Source: Theobroma cacao (lineage: Eukaryota > Streptophyta > Magnoliopsida > Malvales > Malvaceae). From it: 64,000 nt of DNA. The position numbers were made by a program, and so were the translations under genes. The DNA is taken from NCBI RefSeq assembly GCF_000208745.1, contig NC_030856.1:17827470-17891469 (forward strand), written 5' to 3'. This document shows positions 1 to 11,551 of the stretch, piece after piece; position 1 is the stretch's first letter; each line of letters opens with the position of its first letter. A model generated the notes under the pieces. It was not told the DNA's origin and did not search any database. It worked only from the letters and a program-made list of their open reading frames with translations.

Positions 1-1294
1 GTATTGGCCTAATTCTTCTTATCACCCGATTAAATTCCTAACTCGTCCGTTTAAACTCCAATTTAATTCTTTTCAGTTTCTATACCTCAATTGCACCCAA
101 ATTAACTTAATGTCCCTTAGTGTGGTGCAAATTATCAGTCTCGATAGTAAATTACGAAAATACCCCTAGTGGGTAAAAATTCGTATTTTTGCTTCGAAAA
201 TTCCCATTATTTTTCTAGGCTCATAATTCATTATTCCTTAACCAATTCTCCTAGAATAGAATCAAACTCATCCTCACTCACTACATGGTAAATTCAGCCA
301 TTAATGGTTGGGGGAGAAAATAAATTCTTTTCTTGTTGTTTTGTTTCTAAATATGCTAAACTAACTAAAAACACTAACATAAATTAAAATCAAATAAATC
401 CAACAACTTTCTCTCTCCCAACCCATTTTTTCAGAATTGAATTCACCCTGAAAACATGTAATTTAATCATGGAAAATAAAGAGAAATGCTTGGGAATAAG
501 AAAACTCAAGCTTAATAGAAAAAATCTCACCTTTTTCACTTAATTTCCTTGAAAATTCACACTTTTTCTTTGATTTTCTCTCTCTAGGGTTTTGTTTTTG
601 TTTTCTCTCTCTTCTTGCTGGTTTGGCCGGCCATGGGGTGGAAGATGAGCTGATTTTTGTGCCTTTTAAAAAGGAAAACAATAAATTAACAAAGGCATGA
701 CACGTGGCATCATGTCATTGGTCCGTTTTTAAAATTTTAAAAATTTAAACATTTTATCTCCACCACATGATTAGTCAAGGGTCAAAGATGAAGATAAAGG
801 AAGACCATGTGCTGGAAAAATATCCTGGTGGTGGAAAATTACAATTTTGCCCCTGAGGTGGCAAAATTACCATTTTACCCTTTTACTCCAAATTATACCA
901 AAATTAAAATTTTTCACTTCTAAACCTCAAATCATACTCCAATAAGTCAAATTATACTCCAATAAGTCAAATGAGGTCAAAAAAATCTTTTCTAAAATTC
1001 CCATTTTGTCCCCAGGTGGCAAATGACCATTTTACTCCTGGTTAGTGAAAATTCCGATTTGACTCCAAATTGATCCTCAAACTCCAAATTACCATTTTAA
1101 GTCATCCATGAACTGTGAAACTCTTAATCTCACCTTAAAATTCCTATTTGATCTAGTTCGAGGATTAAATAAACTTTGTTGTACTTCTAGGTACAATACC
1201 GACTTTTATAAATTTTTCGGGGCTCTCCTAGCATGCAATCATGCTATAATCACATGTATGTCATGAATAGTATTTTATAAGGTCGGGCTTTACA
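1..1294 (-). repeat. C-family LTR, partial (left window edge)
   Basis: The window opens inside an LTR that closely matches the C-element LTRs (46103 onward in the 3' LTR) and ends GGTCGGGCTTTACA, the inverted start of that family. On the minus strand it shows a TATA-like stretch near 660-672, a leader containing GGCCGGCC, and a donor-like AAAAAGGTGAG near 525-535. DNA after 1294 belongs to an Athila-like LTR, so this copy is nested there; the 5 bases after it are CTTTT, but the matching duplication lies outside the window. No internal region is visible. It is probably a solo LTR, but the left end is unseen. Confidence 0.8.
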
Positions 1295-1919
1295 CTTTTT
1301 TTCAATGATTTTGTGGCTTATTGTTAGCTTTCCATATGGTGTTTCATGTCCCCAAAAGTTCTCCAAAAGGTTGCTTTTATAGAGCTTTGAAGTTGGGCCA
1401 AATTGGGTCAAGAAAAAAGTCAATTCTAACTAGGATTTCCTCATCAGGCTATGTGAATCGCGACCTATCTCCAGGACTACTACAGTGCATCAATTTTGAC
1501 AAAGTTTTTGACCACTTTCCAAGCCTAACTGGAAAAGTGGTAAAACAAAAACGTTATAGCCTTTTCTCTTAGCTTTCCAATTGTTTAAGAATCGCCTCAT
1601 TTGAAGTTTTGTAGTGAGAGTTATAATCGAAATACAAAGACATGTGCAGTGAAAGTTTGCACCTCGAAATTTCTCTCATACTTCCATTAAAAGTCCTTCA
1701 ATAAACACTAACAAAAGCACAAATAAATCAATAATAGCTTATCTTAGGCACATTAATGCCAAGTTAAGCACAAATTTAACTAAGATTAGATTGACTTACC
1801 TAATTAATTAACTTAAAATAATTAAATAAAACTTACTAATTTCTATGCATTATTATAAGAATAAGCTAAATTATAATCAAAATTAAGTCCAAATAACTCT
1901 ATATCATAGAGTTATTACA
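1295..1919 (-). repeat. Athila-like element D: 3' LTR (visible part)
   Basis: This matches the D2 LTR (5920-7491, opposite strand) and the D 5' LTR (55569-58519): the same cream of motifs around a small palindrome of AACTCTAT/ATAGAGTT at the LTR start. Read on the minus strand the LTR begins TGTAATAACTC at 1919. The rest of the LTR is displaced to the left of the window by the C-family LTR at 1-1294. A polypurine tract lies immediately outside at 1920-1933, which makes this the 3' LTR of a minus-strand element. Confidence 0.75.
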
Positions 1920-1933
1920 CCCCTAAACTTAAG
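1920..1933 (-). other. Polypurine tract of element D
   Basis: On the minus strand this reads CTTAAGTTTAGGGG directly before the LTR start. This is the position and composition expected of the plus-strand primer of an LTR retrotransposon. Confidence 0.6.
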
Positions 1934-3329
1934 ATTTTGCTACTACTCAAGCAAAACATAGAAAAGGAACTAACCTATGAAAAACAATTTAAATGATACA
2001 AGCAAAATAGATAGAACAACTACTAGAGATAAAGTGCATCAACTTCAATGATCTCCCATAATTTCCTTAAAAGTATGTCTATCAATATTTAACTTAAGGA
2101 AAAATATAGGCATCATTCAGATTCATGTTTCAATTCTAATGCAAGCATACTCTCGAATGGATTTTTGTGTGTGTGTGAAATCTTTTACCAAGAATATCAT
2201 GACATCTTGATGAGTTTATGCCAGCACGAAATTCAAATTAGTACTAGAATTCTATAAGTTTGCTTTTCTTCTCTCTCTCTAATAAAGTAGACTAATTCTA
2301 AGTCAAGGATCCATAGAACTTTATGAAGCTTGTAATGTATGGTTAGGGTCAAGGTAGGATAAAGGATATAATAGGGCTCAAATCGCCTTAAACACATAAT
2401 TATTCTAAGACCTATATATAGATTTATTTTCATTCTCCTCATAAACCCTTTTTCTTCATTTTTGAACTTCTTTTTCTTTCACAAAGTCACAATTTTACAC
2501 TTCCAAACTTATTTTCTTTATATTGTAAGTATTAGGGTGATTTTTAATATTTTGAAATTTTTTTTTAGCAACTCCACCTTTCTACGTTTTTCAACATTTA
2601 ACTCAATCTATATTTCCTAAAATAATATACATGCTTAAGAGTAAGGGTTGCAAAATTTAAAATTTTATTTTAAGACTAGGCTCAATTATTATGTGGTTAA
2701 ACAAAGAAAAGAGAAATTACACTCGAAGGGATGTACTAGGGATAAAAATATATCAAGGTTGGCTTTTTAGGCTCAAACAATCCAAAAATGGCCTAAATCA
2801 TGTCCCTAACTAAATATTGCCTAAGATTTCACCTCGAAAGAGAATCAAGCAAAGTCTAGAATTCTTGACATAATCTAAAATTTTATATCAGCATAAACTT
2901 TCTCTAAATATTTACAATAATTTAAAGCAAAAGATAACGTGTTCAAAATTATGAAAATCACATCTTAACAATGATACTAAACAAAAGAATTTAGCATGAA
3001 TTCAAACAAATACCTTATTTACCAAGAGCTAAAAATTCAAGACAACTAGTTATCATCATTGGATAGGGAAATCATCAAAAAAATTGGCACAACTTTATTC
3101 TAGATTCCTAAAAATTTAAGTAAGCTCAAAAATTAATTGACCAACTGATCCTAATTATTTAAAAATCTAGATAAACATGTAAATAAACTTAAATTTTTAT
3201 ACTTCCATAGAATATTCACCAATAGAAAAATAAATTCACCCTTCCAAACTTAAACTAAACATTGTCCTTAATGTTAGAAAAAAGAAAGGAAAGGTAAAAG
3301 AACATTTCCTTAATGGTTAAATTAATTTC
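1934..3329 (-). mobile_element. Element D, non-coding stretch before the 3' LTR
   Basis: This is AT-rich DNA with no open reading frame I can support. It lies between the accessory ORF remnant and the polypurine tract. Athila-type elements usually have a long non-coding stretch here. Nothing else is recognised. Confidence 0.5.
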
Positions 3330-4440
3330 GTAGATGCTCTAATCCTCTTCCTTATCTTCCTTATCATCTACAACTGCATTATCCTTATCGTCCTCTACCT
3401 CATTGGCACTTCTAAGAGGATTAGGTGTTGTTGGAAGAATAACCATGTCCATCCCCATAAAAGCACCATAAGCTTGAAACATTTGGTCCATATGTTGATT
3501 ACATTATGTTTGATAAGTCATGTGTCACTCAAACTAGTGCCCAGGTTGCTAAACTAAATGCTCGAGCTGCTTAATCCTTTGAGTCATTGACATTTGTTGT
3601 TGGGATCTTGGTTGAGGGGGTTAAGGATGATGTGTTGAAAGAGAACTACCCCCTGTAGAGTGTTAAGGTTGTCTGAGGATGAGATTAATATCAATTGGGA
3701 GTTTAAAGAGGAACAACTCCTCAATGGCAACCTAATTTACACCAGCTTTCTTGCACATGGTTGTAATAAGAGAAGGGAACCACAGGTCATTGTGCTTTGT
3801 TTTTGCAATGTGAGTTATGGCTTTGTAAATTACATAGCCAATATCAGTTATGCGTCCCATCATGATGGAATGAATAAGGATGACTTTGCCTTTTGTGACA
3901 TCGTTGAGATGTGTTGTAGGAAGTAATTTGGATGCCATAAAATATAACCATATCTTAGAATTTGGTTTCATCATATTCCTTTTAAATACACCTGGTGGAT
4001 TATTGAAGATCTGCCATTGAGCATCCTCTTCCCAGAGTATATAGATGATGTCATCCTAATCCTCATGGCCAGCCAAGTCCATAACCATCATTGTCAAAAT
4101 CTGGAGCTTCATAAAATTCATTGATGGCATGGCTCAAGAATGGCACCAGTTTGCCTATCTCAAAAGCAAAATCTTTAGTAGCTTCAACATTGTTAGCGTA
4201 AAATTCTTTTACCATAGGGATAATTGTAGCCTCTGGCGAGGCACAAAATTTTTACTAGTGTCATTCATCAATCATTGGTTGAAGGTCAAGGTACGTGATC
4301 AACCCTTGATTTAGTCCTCATTTGGGTATTGCAATTTTATTGATGAGAGAACTGACATGTACAACCACAGCGTCAACTGACACAAATCGAGTTTGATCAA
4401 ATGAAACACTAGAAATTTGTCATGCCTATTTTGGTGCCAT
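3330..4440 (-). pseudogene. Athila-associated accessory protein remnant (PF20167-like 'putative plant transposon protein')
   Basis: Minus-strand reading, broken into several frames. The N-terminal part (about 4440-4030) contains F-D-Q-T-R-F-V and V-K-E-F-Y-A-N-N. The best block (3974-3732) contains LLPTTHLNDVTK, a glycine turn (MMGRITDIGYVIY) and FPSLITTMCKKAGV, the pattern I associate with the PF20167 family found in plant retroelement polyproteins. The tail (about 3660-3330) has a methionine/proline patch and then an acidic Asp/Glu-rich end. Known members are usually several hundred residues with no established enzyme activity. Internal stops and at least two frame changes make this dead. 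It lies between the integrase end and the 3' LTR, the usual place for a third ORF in Athila-type elements. The family assignment is from memory of motifs and needs a profile search. Confidence 0.6.
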
Positions 4441-5590
4441 TCTCAAATTTCCTACAATTAAACTTAGTTAAAAGAAAAGAAGACAACCAACATAACACAA
4501 TAGATGACCAACAAAATCAACTTGTATGTCCTTAAATCACAATAAATTAATGCCCATATTATCAAGTAAAATTTGAACAATTAAATTTTTTAGAATAAGA
4601 GGCATAAAAATAAATCGCAAGTATCAATTGAACCATATTCTCAACTACAATAGACCCAATAATTTTAAAGCACAAATCAAAACAATATACCAAACCTAAA
4701 AAATAACTAAGCACAGTAGCCCAAGAATCATTAATGTTCATCACAAATTTGCCAATAAAATAAAAGATGTGAAGCAAGTAATTAATAGTTCTAAAAGCAT
4801 AAAAAAATATTAAAGAAAAATTAAAACTTACTTAAACTCTTGAAGTGGCAAAGGGAAAGTTGATGGAGATTTTAGATGTAGTTAATCGGTATGGAGAGGG
4901 ATTGATGAAAAAAGAAGAATGGGTTGTGGAGAATTGATGAGAGATGTAAAGTTATGGGATAGAAAGAGGAGGACAAAAAAAGTGCAAAATTTTTTTTGAA
5001 GTAGAACAAGTTGAGGGTGCAAAAGACTGCCAAGGGGGGTTTAAATAGAAGAGGAATTCTAAAAGAAGAGGGGGGGAGAGGGGTTTTAAGGGGTGGGATA
5101 AGGTATTAGGGGGGAAAGACAAGGTGAGTAGTTACGGCTTACCCCTAGTGGCATCGCGACCTATATTAACAATGATCATGAGGTTGCAGCCATGCTTTGT
5201 GGGCTTCACGACCTGTGTTAAGAAAAAAATCACTAGGTCGCAACCTACCATTGTGGGTGCTGCAGCCCTGATATATTTTAAAATTTTTTACTATTATTTA
5301 TTATATTTTTTTGTAATAAATGTGAGGCTGCTGCATAGGGCCTAATGGCGTGGCCCGCATTGTAAGGACTTTTGGAGGCCACGACCTCTCCTAGTGGGAG
5401 TCACGACTTACCCCAAAATTTTTTAATTTTTTAATTTTTTGAGAAGCTTTAAATGTACCTATAAAATAAAAAATAAATTATTAATAATTTTAATAAAATA
5501 AAATAAAAATAAGAAAAAAAATTAAATAGATGAAAATAACTTAGAGGAAATAAATTGAGTCAAAATGCTTGGGTTGCTTCCTAAGAAAAC
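4441..5590 (-). mobile_element. Element D spacer between integrase and accessory ORF
   Basis: No coding potential seen. 4860-5110 is purine-rich with G runs. 5124-5420 carries degenerate repeats of a CGCGACCT-like phrase about every 35-45 bases. 5410-5540 is A/T homopolymer-rich. It is assigned to element D because it lies between two D fragments in the expected order. Confidence 0.5.
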
Positions 5591-5919
5591 ACTTGATTTA
5601 TAGTCTTCGGCTTAACTTGGATTCAAATTGCATCAACAAGTGTGATTGAGGCCTTTTGACGATCAAAATCGCGATCGCAATAGTGATTTAATTGTTGCTT
5701 ATTCACTTCGAAGCTTGATTTATCATCAGCCACCTACGCTACTCCATGAGGATATACTTTCGTTACAATGAAAAGTACAAACCAACCTGACTTCAGTTTT
5801 CTAGGAAATAATTTCAATCGAGAATTATATAAGAGAACATGTTGGCCAAGCTCAAAGCTTCTCTTTATATTTTTTGATCATGCTATCTTTTTGTCTTCTC
5901 CTTGTAGACTCTTGCCTTT
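5591..5919 (-). pseudogene. Athila-like integrase C-terminal end
   Basis: Read on the minus strand, 5900-5720 gives a readable, slightly degraded peptide with the block [19 protein letters not shown] followed by V-T-K-V-Y-P-H-G. This is the characteristic integrase C-terminal domain of Athila-type Ty3/gypsy elements, in which a basic small domain binds DNA. Catalytic residues are absent because everything upstream is missing: at 5919/5920 the sequence switches abruptly to the start of an oppositely oriented Athila-like LTR. Downstream come the accessory ORF, polypurine tract and 3' LTR in correct order, so the fragment fixes element D's orientation. Stops and the truncation make it non-functional. 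Confidence 0.7.
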
Positions 5920-7181
5920 TGATAATTCTATGATATAGAGTTATTTGGGCTTAATTTTTATTGTAATTTAGCTTAGTTCTTGTGGTGATGCATAGAAATT
6001 AGTAGGTTTTAGTTTAATTATTTTAGGTTAATTAATTTAGGTGAGTTAATCTAATATTAGTTAATTTTATGCTTAATTTGGTATTAATATGATTAAGATA
6101 GGTTGTTATTAATTTATTTGTGATTTGTAGGTGTTTAATGAAAGAAGAATTTAATGGAAGAAAGGGAGCAATTTCAAGGTGTAGACCTTTATTGCACATG
6201 TTTTGGTGTCTTGAACATAACTCTTTGTACAAAACTCCAAATGAAATGGTTCTTAAACCATTGGAAATCTAAGAGAAAAAGATACAACTTTCATGTTGAC
6301 CACTTTTCCCAGTTTAGCTTGAAAAATAGTAAAAAATCTTGTCAAAGTCGAAGCACTATAGTAGTCTTAGAGTAATTACGATTTCTGTTAATTAATTGGT
6401 CAAGGCCGCGACCTTGGTTGAGGTAGGCTGTGGCTCATGTAGTCTGATGAGGAAATCTTGATTGGAATTGACTTCTTTCTTCACCCAACTTGCCCTAACT
6501 TCAAAGCCATATAAAAACAACCTTTCGAAGGGCTTTTAGAGAGAAGAACGAAACACTAGAATAAGAGCTAAAAGTTAAGCCAAAAAGTCATTGAAGCTAA
6601 AAAGAATTTGAAGGATTCAAGAAGATTTGGAAGATCAAGATTGTAATTCTTGGGTTCTATCATCTTTTTGTTATTCTCTTATTTTTTTAGTTTGATTTGA
6701 ATGTTTAAACTTTATTTGATGATGATATGTAACTTGATGAGGAACTAAATGATTTATCTAAGATTATGATTGAACTCAATACATAGTCTAATTTATTTAT
6801 CTCTCTTTTGCTTATGTTTGATGGATTTAAGTTGTTTATTTTATTCAGTTCTTAATACTTCTAATTTCCTGTTTACCAATTAGATTGAATTGAAAATCTA
6901 AGTTAAACCTTGACAAAGGAGATGTAGGTAGACCTTGAATAGAATAGTGTATGATCGAATACACTTAGTTGATTAGGTGGTTTGATTTGCATACAAGGTA
7001 GACATATACCTATAAGCCATACATAGCTAAAATTAGAGCAGAAACTTAATGAATCTTTTTTTAATTTAATTTGCATAAATATATAGTCAATTAATTGAGA
7101 GAGATATTTTTTTGAGAAACTCGACAGAGACTTGTAAATAATTTAGGATTCTAGGTTAGCAATTTAATCCATTAAACAAAG

Positions 7182-7245
<64 letters not shown>

Positions 7246-7491
7246 ATAATTAGATGAAGTATTGAGGGACATCATAATCTTAGATCTAAAAGTCAATCAA
7301 ATCTAAAAAGTAATTTTTCTGAGTAAATTTAGACCAGTTTTAGTTTTTAAGTTTGATTTTATTTTGCTTCCAATTTTAGTGTTTGGATAAAATTAGGGTG
7401 TGTAATTTAGTAATTAATAATAAGAATTAATTCAATTCCCTATGGGATTGACACTCTATTCATCATTATATTATCTTTGCGATGCATATAT
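5920..7491 (+). repeat. Athila-like element D2: 5' LTR, left part
   Basis: Starts TGATAATTCTATGATATAG and matches the D LTRs in inverted orientation. It is interrupted at 7491 by LTR J and resumes at 40387-40409, where it ends ...GAACA six bases before a primer site. Own length is about 1.6 kb. The duplicated TATAT at 7487-7491 and 40382-40386 proves the two parts were contiguous. It contains a long (AG)n tract. Confidence 0.8.
7185..7243 (+). repeat. (AG)n microsatellite
   Basis: About 29 uninterrupted AG units inside the D2 LTR. The corresponding place in the D 5' LTR (near 55855) has only a short TCTCTC stretch, so the tract expanded in this copy. Confidence 0.95.
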
Positions 7492-9216
7492 TGTAATACC
7501 CCGTACCTTGATATGGTGACTAATAAAGCTTATCGAATGCCAATGGAGGTTAATTATAATGTTTAAAAGTGATGAAAGATGAAAGAAATAGTTTGAGATA
7601 AAATATTCTGCACACGAGGAAACAATAATAAAATAATAATATTTTTATCAAAAAAGAATTTGCAAGATAAAAAGTGATTCGGAAGTGAATTGAGGCATAA
7701 TAAGGTATTTTGGGTACCAAGGAGACAAGAGGAGACAAGAGGAAATTTTAGAATAAAATAATATTTTATTAATAAAATAATATTAAAATATTAATATTTT
7801 ATTTAGTGTCGAAATTATTTTATTAATAAAATAATTTTAAAATATTAATATATTATTTAGTGTCGAAATTTTTCATGAAAGAGGGGTATATGGTCAATCT
7901 AAGTGGGGGAGAGGAAGAATGAGAAAATTTTGGAGAAAAATGAAGTGAGTGAGGCCCGCGTGTTGTTATTAAATAAAACTAACGCGAGTAAAATTATATT
8001 TTAAATATTATGGTCAAATTGCGTTGGGGTACAAACTTTATATTTCATTTGTACATGTGTAAAAGAAGATAGTAGAAGGAAATTGGAGATTAAAAGATTT
8101 TGGAAGGATTTAATTGAAAGGATGAGAACCTTGGAGCGTAAAATGCTAATTTTCTACAAAGCTTGGTCAAAGCTTTCAAAGGAAGCTTTGACTCTTCTTT
8201 TTGTTCCTCATGGCTGGCCATCTCATGTAAGATTTTTGGAAATGTAAGGCTTATGTGCCAAAAAAAAAAAAGAGAAAGAAAGGAAAAGACAAAAAATTTT
8301 ACTATGCATTACTTGACTAAATGAACAAGCTTTTACCCTACTTTTTGACTTTTTCTTTTTCATTCATATGACCAGCCACTTGAAGCCAACTTCCTTATTT
8401 TATTTTATTTTTGTTCTTATCCCAAAAGACTTTTAGAAACATCATCACACTCATTACTTTTTCTTTCCTTTTATCTGCCACACCAATAATAAGGAAATTG
8501 GCTTTGTTTTGGCAAAGAAAACTATGCCCTTAGAAAGAAAAACAAGTAAGGTCGGTTGGAAGAAAGGAGAAAGGAAAGAAAGAAAGGAGAAAGGAAAAGA
8601 AGGAGAAGAAGAAAGAAAAAGAGAGAAAGGAAGAAAAGCTTGGTTTTGTAATTCAAGCAAGCAAAGGTAAGGATTTTTGTGATTTAAGCTCATGGATGGT
8701 TAAATCTTTAGAGAAATAATATATGAATCATTTTGGCAGCTTGATGATTTATGTTTTGAAGGAATATTGGAGTGCAAGTACGAGTCAAGCAACCATAAAG
8801 GTAAAGAATCTTCAAATCTGGAATAGTTGATATGATGGGTTTGAGAATTAGACTAAGATTCTAGGATAAAAATTAGGGTAGGATGTGATTTATCAAGTGC
8901 ATGCTTATTAGAATGATTAAATTCAATTTTGTGATATATTTGAAGCTATTATTATTTATTGGCAAATCTAGGTTTTAATGGTATTTTGGGATTGCTAGGA
9001 TTAAGACTTTGTGGACGTTAGTCTTGTGAGTTCCCATTATTGAGGTGAGTGAACTTGCATAAAAATGTTTTGGGATTAGAGCGTATGTGTTTGAATGAAT
9101 TTCATGAAACGTTTTATTGGTCTTTTCTTTAAAATATGCATGGGAACAAGCCTTTGATGAATTATTTTTATGTTGTGAAATGTGCCTGTGATGAATCCAT
9201 GTGCTTATATATCATG

Positions 9217-9219
9217 TTG

Positions 9220-9259
<40 letters not shown>

Positions 9260-9260
9260 A
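9217..9260 (+). repeat. (TA)n(TG)n microsatellite in LTR J
   Basis: An alternating TA tract passes directly into about nine TG units. A similar TA-rich stretch sits at the matching position in the A LTRs (16762 and 24417). Confidence 0.9.
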
Positions 9261-9310
9261 AATATATGATTTTATGATATGTAGTGATAAGAAATATTGT
9301 GTAATAAATA

Positions 9311-9475
9311 TAGCCGTGCATGTGCGCGATGTGGGGGAGCACATGCCGATGATGACGGGTGAGGGAGTGTGGATGATGATATTGCCTATGCGCGATGCGG
9401 GGGATGCACACGGTGGTATTAGTTGTGCATGATGTGGGGGATGTACATGATGACTCCAGCTATGTGCACAATGTG
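9311..9475 (+). repeat. Minisatellite of LTR J
   Basis: Degenerate tandem copies (about four) of a unit built on GTGCGCGATG-GGGG-CACATG with a GATGATG spacer. It lies at the same place as the 42-bp minisatellite of the A LTRs. Confidence 0.6.
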
Positions 9476-9544
9476 GGGGTAATAAACGAGAATGCCTTTT
9501 AGCTGCAGCGAGATTTGTTATGCTATGCTTGCCTTGCTTTAACC

Positions 9545-11551
9545 TGTAATACCTCGTACTTTGATATGGTGACTAATAAAGCTTATTAGATGCCAATTGA
9601 GGTTAATTAGAATGTTTCAAAGTAATGAAAGATGAAAAGAATAGGTTGGAGAAAAATATGCCGCACGTGAAGAAATAATAATTAAATAATAATATTTTTA
9701 TTGAGGATGAATTAGCAAGAAAAAAAATGATTTGGAAGTGAATCGGGGTATAACAAGGTGTTTTGGGTGCTAAGGAGACAAATGGAAAATTTTGAAATAT
9801 AATAATATTTTATTAATTTCAATTGGTGAAGAAAGGTGCACAATGGACTGTTGCTCTATTTGCATATGTTTCGGCTTTTCAAACATATCTCCCACTATCA
9901 AAGTCCAATTCAATGATTTTTAGACCATTAGAAAGCTAAGAGGTAGGGCTACAACTTTGTTGTTTACCACTTTACCCAGTTTTGATCATAATGCGGTCAA
10001 AATATTTGTCAAAGTGAAAGCACTGCACTAGAAGAACAAAAAGGGCATTTTTGTAAATTATGTGAAACTTTAGTCAACTTTAGCAATAAATATCTAAATT
10101 TCCAATAGCTTCTTTAAACTTCCAACAGCTTCTTCTTCTGTTTCGCATATTTTCTCTCTATTTAACGTTCTTTATCTCCCATGGAAGCCTCCTTAAGAAC
10201 CTCCATGACTTTCTCAAGTTAAACACCAATTTTCATGATTTTGTGCACCTTTTCACAAAGTCCTTTGTGCTCTTTAACACTTTCACCTTAAAACCCTTAA
10301 AAGTCTTGCCTTAATACTTTCTCTCACTAGCTAGGTGTTTTAGAGAGAGAAATAGATACTTTCTATAATAGCTTGAGAAATTTTGAGAACGAATTCAATT
10401 ATAAATCTACCAAGGTGAGTAATGAAATTGAGTTGATTTTTGAGTTGTTGAGAATGGCTTGTGGTTAGATTTGTGAGTGTTTTGTAGTTGAGGTTGTTTA
10501 TTCATCTTTAGTGTGACTAGAATAGTGAAAATAAATAGCCACTTAATGGTAATTGGAAGTTAGTTAGGAATAACTAGTAGAACATGATTTAAGAGACAAC
10601 CTTTAGAATTTATAGTTATGTGAATTGAGTTGATTGTGATGCTATTGTGTGTAATAGGTTCCAATGAGACCCCACATCTCCATTTGGAGCATTAGTGGAA
10701 GTTGGAGTTGATTTAAGAATCAACAAAGATCAGTGAGTGAACTTGCATTAAAATGTTTTAGGATAAATGCATGTGTTTAATTGAATCACCTGAAATGTTT
10801 TATTGAACTTTTTTTTAAAACTTGCATGGGAACAAGCCCTTGATGAAATATTTTTATGTGGTAAAATATGTGATATAATGAAACCATGTGTTCCTATGTT
10901 ATGTGGATATGTATGTTATGCTTTGAGTGATAATGTTGTACAATAGCTACAATCATGCATGTGCGGTGTGGGAGTGCACGTGATGGTACTGGTGGTGTTC
11001 GGTGTAGGAGTGCACATGCCGGTAATGATGTGGGCAGGAGTGCGTGGGATGATATTGAAATGTGCTTGTAGGGAGTGCACATGATGATATTGCCTTGTGC
11101 GTGTAGGGAGTGCACAAGAGCTGATGACTGGTGGTTACATGTATGTTTATATATTTATACGCTATAGAGATGTTTATATATGCTGTAGAAATGTTTATAT
11201 ATGCTATGAAAAAGTTAAGGAAATATTATGTGATTACATCGAATGTTGAAAGTTGATTTTCTTAAATGTTTTAAATGAGTTAAAAGACAACATGGCATCG
11301 AGTTTTGTTTATGGCATAAAAAATTGCATTGTTTTCAAAACGAGTGCATCATGTTTTCACAAACTTTCCGTATTGGTTGCTTGTTCCCTTCCTATGTTCT
11401 CTCATTGAGTTTATACTTATTCTTTTTAAATTCATGTTTTAGTTTTAGGATCGAAGGTAGTTGGATCCTACGTCGAGGTGCTCCCTCCTATTCATCTTTT
11501 AGTAGGTTCACCATGACACTAAATGTTAGCACCCATGCCTAGAGTCACTCT
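9545..11551 (+). repeat. Solo LTR I, left part (mosaic LTR)
   Basis: Begins TGTAATACCTCG. The first about 268 bases match LTR J closely, then at about 9813 the sequence switches to B-type LTR sequence (TTTCAATTGGTGAAGAAAGG, matching the complement of 29850-29820). It resumes after solo LTR F (14374-14606) and after element B (39697-39751), ending ...GGACTGTGACA. The flanks (TAACC before, GAATC after) agree at only 3 of 5 bases, so the duplication is not clear. A donor-like AAGGTGAGTAAT is near 10413 and an acceptor-like GTGTGTAATAG near 10660. Confidence 0.65.
10960..11115 (+). repeat. Minisatellite of LTR I
   Basis: Four to five degenerate units of about 35-40 bases centred on GTGxGGGAGTGCACATGATG. 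It corresponds in position to the A-, B- and J-LTR minisatellites. Confidence 0.6.

Larger units (their letters stand above)
7492..9544 (+). repeat. Solo LTR J, left part (mosaic LTR)
   Basis: Begins TGTAATACCCC and is flanked by the 5-bp duplication TATAT (7487-7491 and 40382-40386). It resumes at 39752 and ends ...GGGCTGTGACA at 40381. Own length is about 2.7 kb. The first part to about 9045 matches the reverse complement of the E-family LTR (for example 8020-8160 against 43440-43330). The part after GGTGAGT at about 9045 matches the A/B LTR type, with the same landmarks GAGTGAACTTGCAT, CATGGGAACAAGC and the GTGCACAT minisatellite. There is no internal region, so it is a solo LTR. Confidence 0.8.

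Noticed and set aside
7185..7243. (AG)n tract as a GAGA-type regulatory element
   Set aside because: The expansion is private to this LTR copy and the sister LTR lacks it; slippage is enough to explain it.
8454..8693. Minus-strand Ser/Phe/Leu-rich ORF (and 42574-42928 plus strand)
   Set aside because: Both come from the purine/pyrimidine-biased tract shared by J and E LTRs; low-complexity translation only.
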